From: JANQPX01 sp041398025
GTDB lineage: Bacteria; Pseudomonadota; Alphaproteobacteria; Geminicoccales; Geminicoccaceae
Assembly (NCBI GenBank): GCA_041398025.1
Contig: JAWKVM010000033.1
Location: 1-64,000 of the forward strand
Direction of reading: 5' to 3'
Length of the DNA: 64,000 bases
Program-made: the position numbers and the translations under genes
Notes under the pieces: generated by a model
What the model was told of the DNA's origin: nothing
The model's input: the letters and a program-made list of their open reading frames with translations, nothing else
Databases searched by the model: none
In this document: positions 35,333 to 43,418 of the stretch, piece by piece
How positions within the stretch are numbered: the first letter of the stretch is position 1
Layout of the letters: each line of letters opens with the position of its first letter

Positions 35333-35464
35333 TTAACTGCGATGCGCCACCATGGTGATCTGGTCCATGCGATCCTGGGAGTCCGCCCGCAAAAGCAGAT
35401 AGGCGAGGCCCGGACTGCCAGGGTCGCATGGACCAGGTTACGGACTATGAGCAGACGCGCTAAG
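35333..35464. repeat. Palindromic element family 1, copy 6
   Basis: Outer TTAAC (35333-35337) and CTAAG (35460-35464). The inner left arm at 35360-35385 is canonical; the right arm ending 35436 has two mismatches. It is in tandem with copy 5, 120 bp apart, in the same gap. Confidence 0.83.
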
Positions 35465-35507
35465 ATTTCGTTGGCGCTGGATAGTGAACCGACAGGATAT
35501 CCGTCAC

Positions 35508-35743
35508 CACGACCCGGAGCGAATTCCGATCGTCTGCGATCGGAAAATACGCTCCATCTCCTTGTTTCTCCGCATGTTCTCGCTGGTCGGACGGTTCAAC
35601 ATGGCTGGAAACAGTTCAAGTCGTGTCCGCGACCTGCGAGTCCCTCTGCCGCCCCCGTCGGCGAATGCCGAAAGCCTGGCCGCATACCCTGGGCCCAGGC
35701 CATATCGGTCCGAGTCCATGACGTGGCCATGCCACCATGCCAT
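35508..35743. repeat. Full copy of dispersed repeat family 2, about 236 bp
   Basis: The left half (35523-35590) matches 9381-9448 and the right half (35672-35735) matches 3051-3114. The middle 80 bp are not seen elsewhere in the window. An open frame on the minus strand (79 codons) runs through the whole unit, and its two ends resemble peptides read from the half copies (MDSDR...YAAR and MRR(N/D)KEMER). Whether it is ever translated is unknown. With copies 5 and 6 of family 1 it fills most of the gap 34812-35742, which holds no convincing gene. Confidence 0.7.
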
Positions 35744-36960
35744 TAGGGGTCGTCGCGGGTGAACTGGCGGTTTCCGCCCGGCATGTCGACTCCCGCGGCC
35801 GCGAAGGCGACCGGCCTCCTCAGGCGGTAGATGGCCGGCTCACCATCGCGCACGCGCAGCGGCGAGAAATAGAGCCAGTCGTCGGTCTCGGGCTGGCCGC
35901 GGGCGAGGCGGACCGTGGGGAACGCGCCCCTGCCCGGCTCGCCGAGCGGCCATTCCATGATCTTGTTCAGACCGAGTTCGGGGCCGACCAGCCAGAGCGA
36001 CACGGCTTCCTCCGCGGTCGTGCCGACGCTGTAGCCGTCGCCGATCGGCTGGAGATAGTGGCCGTGACCCGGAAGCGCCTCCGGCGACGTCTCGATCCCC
36101 CAGTTCGCGCGCTGCCAGCGAAGGGCGCGGGCCGCGGGCTCGACGGTGTCGCTCAGCCAGTCCACGTGAGTCTCCGAGAAGGCGAAGTTCACCGTGCGGA
36201 AATCCTGACTGTCCTGCCCCACCCAGAGAAAGGTCTCGCCGTGGTCCTTGGAGAAGCCGACACGGCTCTGCTCGTCGCCGTCGCCGGTGCCCATCCAGAG
36301 CACGTCGGCATAGGGATCCCACTGCACGGCGTGGATGTGCCGGACGACGAGAGGCTGAAACTCGTAGACGATCTCGAAGCTGCGGCCGCCGTCGTCCGAG
36401 CGATAGAGCGCGACGGTCTCGCCCTCCACGAGATGCCGGGTGACATACTCGCCGTAGTAGACGCGGCCCTCGCCATCCACGGTGATGCCGAACGGCATGA
36501 CGCCCCGGCCCTCGCCTTTGCCGAAATAGCGCAGGCGATGCACCACCTCGGTGCTGCCGGTCTCGAGATCGACGCGCTGGATCTCGCCGCCGACGAACAC
36601 CAGGAGGACCGACGGACTGATCGAGAAGACCTCGATCGCCTCTTCGAAACCGAGCAGACGGCGCAGGGTCCGGGAATAGGCGATCCAGCTCAGATCGAGC
36701 GGCGGCGTGACCGCGTGCACCTTCAGGAAGCCGCGATCACCTTCGGAGCGGTAGATCGAAAAGCCGTCGCTGGCCCAAAGCACGCCGTCCTTCGCTTCCT
36801 GCAGAACGAGCCCGTGCGCGTGCTCGAGCCCGCGGCCGGCTTCCGCCGTCGGCTGCCAGACCACGGCATTCGGCGTGCGCAGGTCGTCAAACGCAAAGGC
36901 CGCCAGGACGAACCCGCCCGCAACCGCAACGACGATGGCCGACCATGTTCTATGCATCAC
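35743..36960 (-). CDS. Exported BNR/sialidase-like propeller protein
   Basis: A 405-aa protein with an N-terminal hydrophobic segment (WSAIVVAVAGGFVLAAFAF) acting as signal or anchor. The outer part contains Asp-box-like turns typical of sialidase propellers, for example YRSDDGGRSFEIVYEF and FSKDHGETFLWVG, plus IYRSEGDRGFLKVH. No full set of catalytic arginines is evident, so carbohydrate binding rather than cleavage is possible. It lies between wecB and the divergent wecC and may serve the same glycan. Confidence 0.65.
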   Translation of the reverse strand: MMHRTWSAIVVAVAGGFVLAAFAFDDLRTPNAVVWQPTAEAGRGLEHAHGLVLQEAKDGVLWASDGFSIYRSEGDRGFLKVHAVTPPLDLSWIAYSRTLRRLLGFEEAIEVFSISPSVLLVFVGGEIQRVDLETGSTEVVHRLRYFGKGEGRGVMPFGITVDGEGRVYYGEYVTRHLVEGETVALYRSDDGGRSFEIVYEFQPLVVRHIHAVQWDPYADVLWMGTGDGDEQSRVGFSKDHGETFLWVGQDSQDFRTVNFAFSETHVDWLSDTVEPAARALRWQRANWGIETSPEALPGHGHYLQPIGDGYSVGTTAEEAVSLWLVGPELGLNKIMEWPLGEPGRGAFPTVRLARGQPETDDWLYFSPLRVRDGEPAIYRLRRPVAFAAAGVDMPGGNRQFTRDDP

Positions 36961-37338
36961 CGAGAATCCTGCACTCGCGGGCCGTCTTGCCGAACCGCCA
37001 AAGGGAGAACGCCATGTCAGGGGGTCATCTACATTTTACAGAGAACGGCGCTGATTTGATCCCGCTGTCAAGTTGAGAAATCGTCGCCAACAGTTTTACA
37101 GCCGGCCTTGCAGGGTTTGTTTCTACACTGTTGCCGCCGCGCCAAGATTGCAGGCAGTTTGACGAAGCGCGGACATTCGACTTGACAGCGAACGGCGGCT
37201 TCTCGAATTTCTGGCGCGACTGCAGGACGGCGTTTCAGCATGAAAGCGGGCCGTCGTCAATTTCATCAGGCGGTGGACAGCCGCCGACAGGGATGCCGGA
37301 CAGGCATGTCTGAATCGAGTCATGAGGAGACGTCGTCG
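36961..37338. promoter_or_regulatory. 378-bp divergent promoter region between the propeller gene and wecC
   Basis: The two genes are transcribed away from each other, so promoters for both must lie here. The stretch 37021-37140 is less GC-rich than its surroundings. No convincing operator or conserved -35/-10 pair could be picked out by eye. Confidence 0.35.
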
Positions 37339-38507
37339 ATGCAACAAACGGTTTGCGTGCTCGGCCTTGGCTATATCGGTCTGCCGACCGCTTCTTTCCT
37401 CGCGACCAAGGGCTGCAAGGTCATCGGCGTCGACGTGTCCGCGAAGGTGGTCGAGACCATCAACCGCGCCGAGGTGCATATCCGGGAGCCGGAGGCTCAG
37501 GCAGTGGTGCGCTCGGCCGTGCATTCCGGCAATCTCAAGGCGCAGACCGAGCCCTCGCCCGCTGATGTGTTCTTCATCACCGTGCCGACCCCCGTTCAGG
37601 ACGACCGCAGCCGGACCTCTCTATGTCAAAGGCAGCAAGGCGTCCGCGCCCTTGTCAGGCCGGCAATCTGCGTGTCCTGATGATACCTGCCGTCGCACCT
37701 CAAGACACGGTACTGGAACGCTGATGAGGAGTCGAGGGCGTGCTGGTCGCCCACTGCCCGGAGCGCGTGCTGCCCGGGCGCATCCTGATCGAGCTGGTGC
37801 AGAACGACCGCATCGTCGGCGGCATCAACGACGCCTCGACCAAGGCCGCGGCCGCGTTCTATCGCCAGTTCGTGAGCGGCGAGGTGTTCGAAACCACGGC
37901 GAAGCTGGCCGAGATGACCAAGCTCACGGAAAACACCTTCCGCGACGTCAATATCGCGCTCGCCAACGAGCTCTCGATCATCTGCGACAAGCACGACATC
38001 GACGTCTGGGAGCTGATCCGGCTCGCCAATCGTCATCCGCGGGTGAGCATCCTCAACCCCGGCCCCGGCGTCGGCGGCCACTGCATCGCGGTCGATCCCT
38101 GGTTCGTGGTGGCCAGCGCGCCCGAGGAGGCCCGCCTGATCCGAACCGCGCGGGAAGTCAACGACAGCAAGCCCCATTGGGTGATCGACAAGGTCAAGGC
38201 CAAGGCCGACCGGCTGAAGTCGCCGACCATCGCCTGCCTCGGGCTTGCCTTCAAGGCGGATGTCGACGATCTGCGCCAGTCACCCGCGGTCGAGATCGTG
38301 CGCGGCCTCCAGAAGGGCGAGGTCGGCCGGCTCCTGGTGTGCGAGCCCAACATCAAGTCGCACCCGGATTTCGAGCTGGTCGCGCTCGGCGACGCCGTCG
38401 CCCAGGCCGACATCATCCTGCTCCTGGTCGACCACAGCGCGTTCAAGGCGCTCAACCCGCACAAGCTGCAGGACAAGATTCTGATCGACACCCGCGGCGT
38501 CCTCTAG
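37339..38507 (+). pseudogene. wecC: UDP-N-acetyl-D-mannosamine dehydrogenase, frameshifted in the middle
   Basis: The N-terminal part (MQQTVCVLGLGYIGLPTASFLATKG) is a UDP-sugar dehydrogenase NAD domain, reaching FFITVPTPVQDDR. The C-terminal part from about 37740 (VAHCPERVLPGRILIELVQNDRIVGGI) contains the catalytic cysteine in GPGVGGHCIAVDPWF and a normal C-terminus. Between 37600 and 37740 the frame is lost, and roughly 30-40 residues expected in the family (the ESTSPVGTT region) cannot be read cleanly. The start at 37339 follows GAGGAGA. If functional it would oxidise UDP-ManNAc from WecB to UDP-ManNAcA. Error clusters elsewhere in this window make sequencing error a fair alternative to a dead gene. 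Confidence 0.82.
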
Positions 38508-38541
38508 GCACGGCGGGCGCCGGCCGCGCCGGGCTGGACTT

Positions 38542-38558
38542 GGGCGTCGGCGACGCCC
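38542..38558. other. Hairpin between convergent genes
   Basis: GGGCGTC and GACGCCC form a 7-bp stem with a GGC loop. It is flanked by two copies of GGCTGGACTTGGG about 26 bp apart. It lies in the 105-bp gap between the ends of wecC and the solenoid gene. No U-tract follows, so any terminator role would be weak or Rho-assisted. Confidence 0.35.
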
Positions 38559-38612
38559 GGCTGGACTTGGGTGCCTGCCGGCGCCGGGCCCGACCTGCGG
38601 GGACGCCTGTGG

Positions 38613-40487
38613 CTATTTGGTCAGGCCGGTGATGCCGGCGAGCAGGAAGAGGGCGAGGATGTAGCCCATCAGCTTGTGCGCCTGGAAGTAGAGCCTCGAC
38701 AGCTCGCTCAGAACGATGTCGCCATGGTGTTTGGGCAGATCCATGATTGGGAGGAGCTTGTCCAGGCTGTAGGACGCGGCCTGGACCAGGGTCAGAAAAC
38801 CCTCGCCGAGGCTTGCCGCTGACCAGGCCTGGCCGTCGTTCAGGAGCATGTAGTCGCCGCTGGTCATCAACACCGAGACGCCGAGCAGCATCAGCGCCAG
38901 CACCCACCAGAGCGTGCGGAAATAGCGGGCGGCGCCGTGGCCGTAGCCGATGGTCGCCTTCAGGAACCAGAGGCCGAGCGCCGGCAGATACTCGCGGTGG
39001 CGCAGCAGCTCGGCGCGGTCGCGCTCACGCCCGGCATAGAGCACGTCGTCCGCGATGTCCGGGTGGCCCATGTCCTCCAGCACGCGCGCGCACTGGCGGT
39101 AGGGCTGCGGCGTGTGCGGCTCGTCCTTCTTCAGCCAGTCGACGAACCAGGGCGAGCGCCGGTTGCCGAGATCGTCGTCGGCTTCCGCATCCAGTCCGCC
39201 GAAGCGCTGATAGACGAAGCCGTCCAGCTCCAGCTTTTCGGGCCATGCGCTCGGCGTGTCGTGCACGGCATCGGCGCGCGCATTGCGCAGGGTGAGCCTG
39301 GCGCCCGACGACCATTCCGTGCGGATGCGCTCGTTCTTGAGACGAAGCTCGCCGGCGATGGCGGTGCCGGTGAGGTCGACCATGCCGAGCCTGGCGCCGC
39401 AAAGATCGAGATTGCCGTCGAGCCTGGCGAACACCAGATCGATCCGATCCTCGAGGCAGGCGCGCCGGAAAACGACATCCTGGCCGACCTCGACTGCGGT
39501 GAGGTTGACGCGTCCCCGGATCTCGGCGCCCGTGAAGCTCAGATGCTGACCGATCCTGGCGAGCCGGAGGTTGACGTTGGCGAAGCTCGAGCCGTGGCCC
39601 AGCAGGGCTTCATTGGTCACCGAGATCGAACTCAGATTGACATCGCCTGCGACCTCGACATGGTTCAGATTGAGCTGGCCGCCGATGCGCGCGTTGCGGC
39701 AGTCCAGGAGGAAATGGCGCGCCGGCCGCTCCGCCGCCTGATCGCCGTGCATGCCGCCGAGCAGAAGGTCCTGGCCGGTGGTCAGCCACCACATGTCGAG
39801 CCGGCCGTCGAAGCGGCTGCGGCGCAGATCGAGCATGCCGTCGACCGTGGCGCCCTTGAGACCGACGTCCTTCTCGAAGCGGCTTTCCTCGGCGATCAGA
39901 TTGCCGCCGATCCGGACGGCGTTCATGATCAGCCTGCCGGCGAAGGAGGCATGGCTCAGATTGACGTTGCGGCCGATGCGCGCGCCGTAGAGGTTGACGG
40001 TCTTGAAGCGCGCGCCGCCGCGCAGATAGAGGCCGCCTTCGACCTCGAGCGCGCGCATGTCGATATCCTCCTCGAACACCGAGCCCGCGAGCGAGACGAC
40101 GCTTTCGCTGCGCAGGCCGTTGAAGCCGACCTCCTCCTCGAAGCGGCAGCGATGCAGCCACAGAACGCCGCTGATGCGGCCGTCGCGCAGGTCGATCGGC
40201 TCGTCGAACCAGGCGCCGATGATCTCGATGCCGTGGCGCGGCAGCGCGCTGCGATAGGGCTCGTGGAGGGCGATGGTCTGCAGGAAGGCAGCGCTCAGGC
40301 GGCGTCGCTCCAGGTCACCCTCGGCCTTGCAGGGATCGAAGGGATCCTGGCTCAGATGCTCGTCGATATCGGCGGGCAGACCCCGGCCGACGGTCTGCCA
40401 GACCCAGCGTTCGAGCTCGCTCCACTCCGGCCTCGGCTCGAGGCTCGCCGGTTCGCCCGGAAAGGGCGGATCGGTTCCATCGTTCAT
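38613..40487 (-). CDS. Pentapeptide-like beta-solenoid protein with C-terminal membrane domain
   Basis: A 624-aa protein. From about residue 90 to 400 it is built of degenerate repeats of the form A-x-(I/V)-G-x-x-(L/V)-x-L, with regularly spaced hydrophobics (for example NLYGARIGRNVNLSHASFAG and VNLTAVEVGQDVVFRRACLE), which predict a right-handed beta-helix. The C-terminal 100 residues have two membrane helices (TLWWVLALMLLGVSVLM and MGYILALFLLAGITGL) and the linking motif ASYSLDKLLPIMDL, known from membrane-associated pentapeptide-like proteins of unknown role. It lies 92 bp downstream of a response-regulator gene on the same strand and may be controlled by it. Confidence 0.7.
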   Translation of the reverse strand: MNDGTDPPFPGEPASLEPRPEWSELERWVWQTVGRGLPADIDEHLSQDPFDPCKAEGDLERRRLSAAFLQTIALHEPYRSALPRHGIEIIGAWFDEPIDLRDGRISGVLWLHRCRFEEEVGFNGLRSESVVSLAGSVFEEDIDMRALEVEGGLYLRGGARFKTVNLYGARIGRNVNLSHASFAGRLIMNAVRIGGNLIAEESRFEKDVGLKGATVDGMLDLRRSRFDGRLDMWWLTTGQDLLLGGMHGDQAAERPARHFLLDCRNARIGGQLNLNHVEVAGDVNLSSISVTNEALLGHGSSFANVNLRLARIGQHLSFTGAEIRGRVNLTAVEVGQDVVFRRACLEDRIDLVFARLDGNLDLCGARLGMVDLTGTAIAGELRLKNERIRTEWSSGARLTLRNARADAVHDTPSAWPEKLELDGFVYQRFGGLDAEADDDLGNRRSPWFVDWLKKDEPHTPQPYRQCARVLEDMGHPDIADDVLYAGRERDRAELLRHREYLPALGLWFLKATIGYGHGAARYFRTLWWVLALMLLGVSVLMTSGDYMLLNDGQAWSAASLGEGFLTLVQAASYSLDKLLPIMDLPKHHGDIVLSELSRLYFQAHKLMGYILALFLLAGITGLTK

Positions 40488-40579
40488 TCAAATCGCTTCT
40501 TGACGCTCTGAAATTGGTCCTTGCCCAGGTCCCCCGGTGAACGCTGCCGCCGCGCGGCTCAGCGCTGCCATCGCATGGC

Positions 40580-41269
40580 TCAGCGCACCAGGCGATAGCC
40601 GCCGGGCTCGGTCACCAGGATGCTGGCGTTGGAGGGGTCGGGCTCGACCTTCTGGCGCAGGCGGTAGATGTGGGTTTCCAGCGTGTGGGTGGTGACACCG
40701 GCATTGTAGCCCCAGACCTCGTCCAGGAGGACGTCGCGCGGCACCGGGCGGTCCCCCATGCGGTAGAGATATTTGAGGATCGCCGTCTCTTTCTCGGTGA
40801 GGTGGATCTTTCTTTCGGTCTCGCTGTTGATCAGGAGCTTGGCGCTCGGGCGAAAGGCGTAGGGGCCGATCGGGAAGGTGGCGTCGTCGGAAAGCTCGAA
40901 CTGGCGAAGCTGGGCGCGCACGCGTGCCAGCAGCACGCCGAGCCGAAACGGCTTCGGAATGTAGTCGTTGGCGCCGCTGTCCAGGCCGAGAATGGTGTCG
41001 GCATCGCTGTCATGCGCGGTCAGCATGATCACCGGAGTCTTCACCCCCTGGCGGCGCATCAGACGGCAGAGGTCGCGGCCATCGGTATCGGGAAGGCCGA
41101 CATCCATCAGGATCACCTCGAAATGGTGCTCCTTCACCAGGGCGAGCGCCCTCTCGCCGGTCTCCGCCTGCATGGCCGTGAAGCCTTCATGCAGTTCGAG
41201 CTGCTCGGCGAGCGAGCTGCGCAGCGCTGCGTCATCATCGACGATGAGGACTTGCTTGGTCGTTGCCAT
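40580..41269 (-). CDS. OmpR/PhoB-family response regulator
   Basis: A 229-aa protein. The receiver domain has the acidic pair in VLIVDDDAAL, the phospho-acceptor Asp56 in VILMDVGLPDTDG and Lys105 in DYIPKPF. The C-terminal winged helix includes LTEKETAILKYLYRMGDRPVPRDVLLDEVWG and THTLETHIYRLRQKVEPDP. The ATG at 41269 follows GAGGAACG. No sensor kinase is adjacent, so the partner must be elsewhere. It is divergent from manC, across a gap of 187 bp. Confidence 0.92.
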   Translation of the reverse strand: MATTKQVLIVDDDAALRSSLAEQLELHEGFTAMQAETGERALALVKEHHFEVILMDVGLPDTDGRDLCRLMRRQGVKTPVIMLTAHDSDADTILGLDSGANDYIPKPFRLGVLLARVRAQLRQFELSDDATFPIGPYAFRPSAKLLINSETERKIHLTEKETAILKYLYRMGDRPVPRDVLLDEVWGYNAGVTTHTLETHIYRLRQKVEPDPSNASILVTEPGGYRLVR

Positions 41270-41456
41270 CCACGTTCCTCGTTGAAACCATTCTGCGTCC
41301 CCTAACATGACACGCAGCTTTCTACAAATGCCTGGAATTGCAAGCGGGCGCGGCGATGCGGTTTTTTGACCGGACGCGGCGCATTCGGGCTGGCATCGCC
41401 GTCAGCTTTCGCTATCAATGCGCCCTTCGGTCGAAGACGACGATGGAGATAGTGCA

Positions 41457-42854
41457 ATGACGGCGATCCTGCCGGTCATTCTCGCCGGGGGCGCCGGCAC
41501 CAGGCTCTGGCCGGTCAGCCGCGAGACCATGCCGAAGCATCTGGCCAGGCTGATCGGCGAGGAGTCGCTGCTGCAGCGCACCGCAAGGCGCCTGATGGCG
41601 AAGGCGCCGGCCGAGCGGCTGATCACGGTCGCGGCGAGGCATCAGGACCTGCTGATCCAGCGCCAGCTCGAGGATATCGATCCCGATCTGGCCAAGCACC
41701 GCCTGCTGGAGCCGGTCGGGCAGAATACCGCGGCCGCGATCGCGCTCGCCGCCCTGCATGCGCAAAAAACCGTCGGCGGCGACGCCGTGCTCTGGGTCTG
41801 CCCCTCCGACCATCTGATCCGCGACGAGAAGGCGCTGTTCGTGGCGGTCGATCATGCCCTCCCGGTGGCGGCAGGCGGCGATCTCCTGACCTTCGGCATC
41901 CAGCCGACCCGCCCCGAAACCGGCTACGGCTACATCGCGGCGGGGACGCCCGCCAGCGCTGACTCGCCTGTGCTCAAGGTCGAGCGCTTCGTCGAAAAGC
42001 CGGATATCGAGACGGCCAGGAGCATGCTTGAAGAGGGCGGGTATCTCTGGAACAGCGGCATGTTTTTGTTCCGCGCGGATCGTATCCTGGAGGAGCTTGG
42101 CGAGCATGAGCCCGCGATCCTGGAAGCGACCGAGGCGGCGTTCGCCGCGGCCGAGCGGCATGTGGACGGCAGCCTCTGCCCGCCGCTGGATCTGTATAAA
42201 AAAATTCCGTCGAAGCCGATCGACAAGGCGGTGATGGAGCGGGCGAAGCGGATTGCCGTGGTGCCTTGCGATCCCGACTGGACCGATCTCGGCTCCTGGC
42301 ACGCGATCTGGGAGATCTCGGAGAAGGACGGGAACGGCAATGCCTCAAGCGGCGACGTGCTGCTGGAGGGCGCCAAGGACTGCCTGATCCACGCCGACAG
42401 CCGCCTGGTGACGCTTGCCGGCGTGCAGGATCTCGCGGTGATCGAGACCGCGGATGCGGTGCTGGTGGTGGACCGCAGCCGCAGCGAGCCGGTGAAGCAA
42501 CTCGTGGCCGGTCTCAATGCGGCGGGGCGCAGCGAGACCCAGCGCCATCGCGCGCTCGATCACATCTGGGGACGCACAGTCGTTCTGGAAGACGGAGAGG
42601 CCGCCACGGTGCAGCGCCTGGAAATTCTGAAGGGCAAGGGTCTGAGCGCGGTCGAGGGCGCGGAGGCCGATCTGCACTGGCTGGTGCTCACGGGTCGCGC
42701 CCTTCTGGAGCGTGGTGAGGAACGCCTCGAGCTCGACGCCGGCGACAGCGCGGATGTCGAGTCGGGGCACGTCTACACCCTCGCCAATCTCGGCGACGAC
42801 ACGCTGCACATTCTTCAAGTCGGCACGTCTCGCCGAGACCGCCGAGACCGCTGA
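41457..42854 (+). CDS. manC: Mannose-1-phosphate guanylyltransferase with degenerate phosphomannose-isomerase domain
   Basis: A 465-aa protein. The nucleotidyltransferase domain is complete: ILAGGAGTRLWPVSRETMPKHL, VWVCPSDHLI, VERFVEKPDIETA and DPDWTDLGSWHAIWE. It makes GDP-mannose from mannose-1-phosphate and GTP. The C-terminal type II isomerase (cupin) domain, which normally has a QxHxxRxEHW metal site, here reads LSAVEGAEADLHWLVLTGRA and lacks most ligands, so isomerase activity is doubtful. The start ATG at 41457 follows GGAGA. The last residues RRDRRDR come from a short tandem repeat of GCCGAGACC, which suggests slippage at the gene end. Confidence 0.9.
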   Translation: MTAILPVILAGGAGTRLWPVSRETMPKHLARLIGEESLLQRTARRLMAKAPAERLITVAARHQDLLIQRQLEDIDPDLAKHRLLEPVGQNTAAAIALAALHAQKTVGGDAVLWVCPSDHLIRDEKALFVAVDHALPVAAGGDLLTFGIQPTRPETGYGYIAAGTPASADSPVLKVERFVEKPDIETARSMLEEGGYLWNSGMFLFRADRILEELGEHEPAILEATEAAFAAAERHVDGSLCPPLDLYKKIPSKPIDKAVMERAKRIAVVPCDPDWTDLGSWHAIWEISEKDGNGNASSGDVLLEGAKDCLIHADSRLVTLAGVQDLAVIETADAVLVVDRSRSEPVKQLVAGLNAAGRSETQRHRALDHIWGRTVVLEDGEAATVQRLEILKGKGLSAVEGAEADLHWLVLTGRALLERGEERLELDAGDSADVESGHVYTLANLGDDTLHILQVGTSRRDRRDR

Positions 42855-42868
42855 GGCGATTGAGACTG

Positions 42869-43398
42869 ATGGTCGACGACGAGGAGGACGGGCCGGCGCC
42901 CCTGCCCGCGGATGCCCAGGCATATTTGACGCCGGCGGGCGCCGACCGCTTTCAGAAGGAGCTGCACCAGCTGCGTGCGGTCGAGCGGCCGAAGGTGGTG
43001 GAAGTGGTCTCCTGGGCCGCGGGCAATGGCGACCGCTCGGAGAACGGCGACTACATCTACGGCAAGAAGCGCCTGCGCGAGATCGACCGGCGCATGCGCT
43101 TTCTGATCAAGCGCCTGGAGAAGGCGAAGATCGTCGATCCCGCGGCGCAGACCCTGGTCGATCGGGTGTTCTTCGGCGCCACGGTGACCTATGCTGACGA
43201 GGATGAACGGGAACGCACCGTCACGATCGTCGGGGTCGACGAGGCGCGGCTGGATCAGGGCGAGATCAGCCTGGTCTCGCCGGTGGCGCGCGCGCTCCGC
43301 GCGCGCGTGTCAGCGACTGGCGGATGGTGCAGAAACCCGGCGGCGAGGAAGAGGTCGAAGTCCGGAAAATCCGCTATCCGGAGCCCGTTTCCGGCTGA
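42869..43398 (+). CDS. greB: GreA/GreB-family transcription elongation factor, frameshift near the C-terminus
   Basis: The N-terminal coiled coil (LTPAGADRFQKELHQLRAVERPKV) and the acidic-tip region NGDRSENGDYIYGKKRLREIDRRMRFL are GreB-like; such factors rescue backtracked RNA polymerase by stimulating transcript cleavage. The C-terminal FKBP-like domain runs to ISLVSPVARALRARV. Then, within the GC-repeat tract around 43295-43312, the frame shifts; the expected end continues as MVQKPGGEEEVEVRKIRYPEPVSG and stops at 43398. The unshifted frame would stop at 43417 with an unrelated tail. An indel in this alternating GC tract could be a sequencing error. Confidence 0.85.
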
Positions 43399-43418
43399 CC
43401 CTCCGAGGGTCCGCTGAC

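Noticed and set aside
35504..35743. A 79-codon gene on the minus strand
   Set aside because: It coincides with a dispersed repeat and lacks a convincing start; annotated as repeat with the frame noted.
37014..37076. A 20-codon leader peptide (MSGGHLHFTENG...) after GGGAG upstream of wecC
   Set aside because: It has a fair ribosome site but no attenuator-like codon run, and 260 bp separate it from wecC; not supportable.
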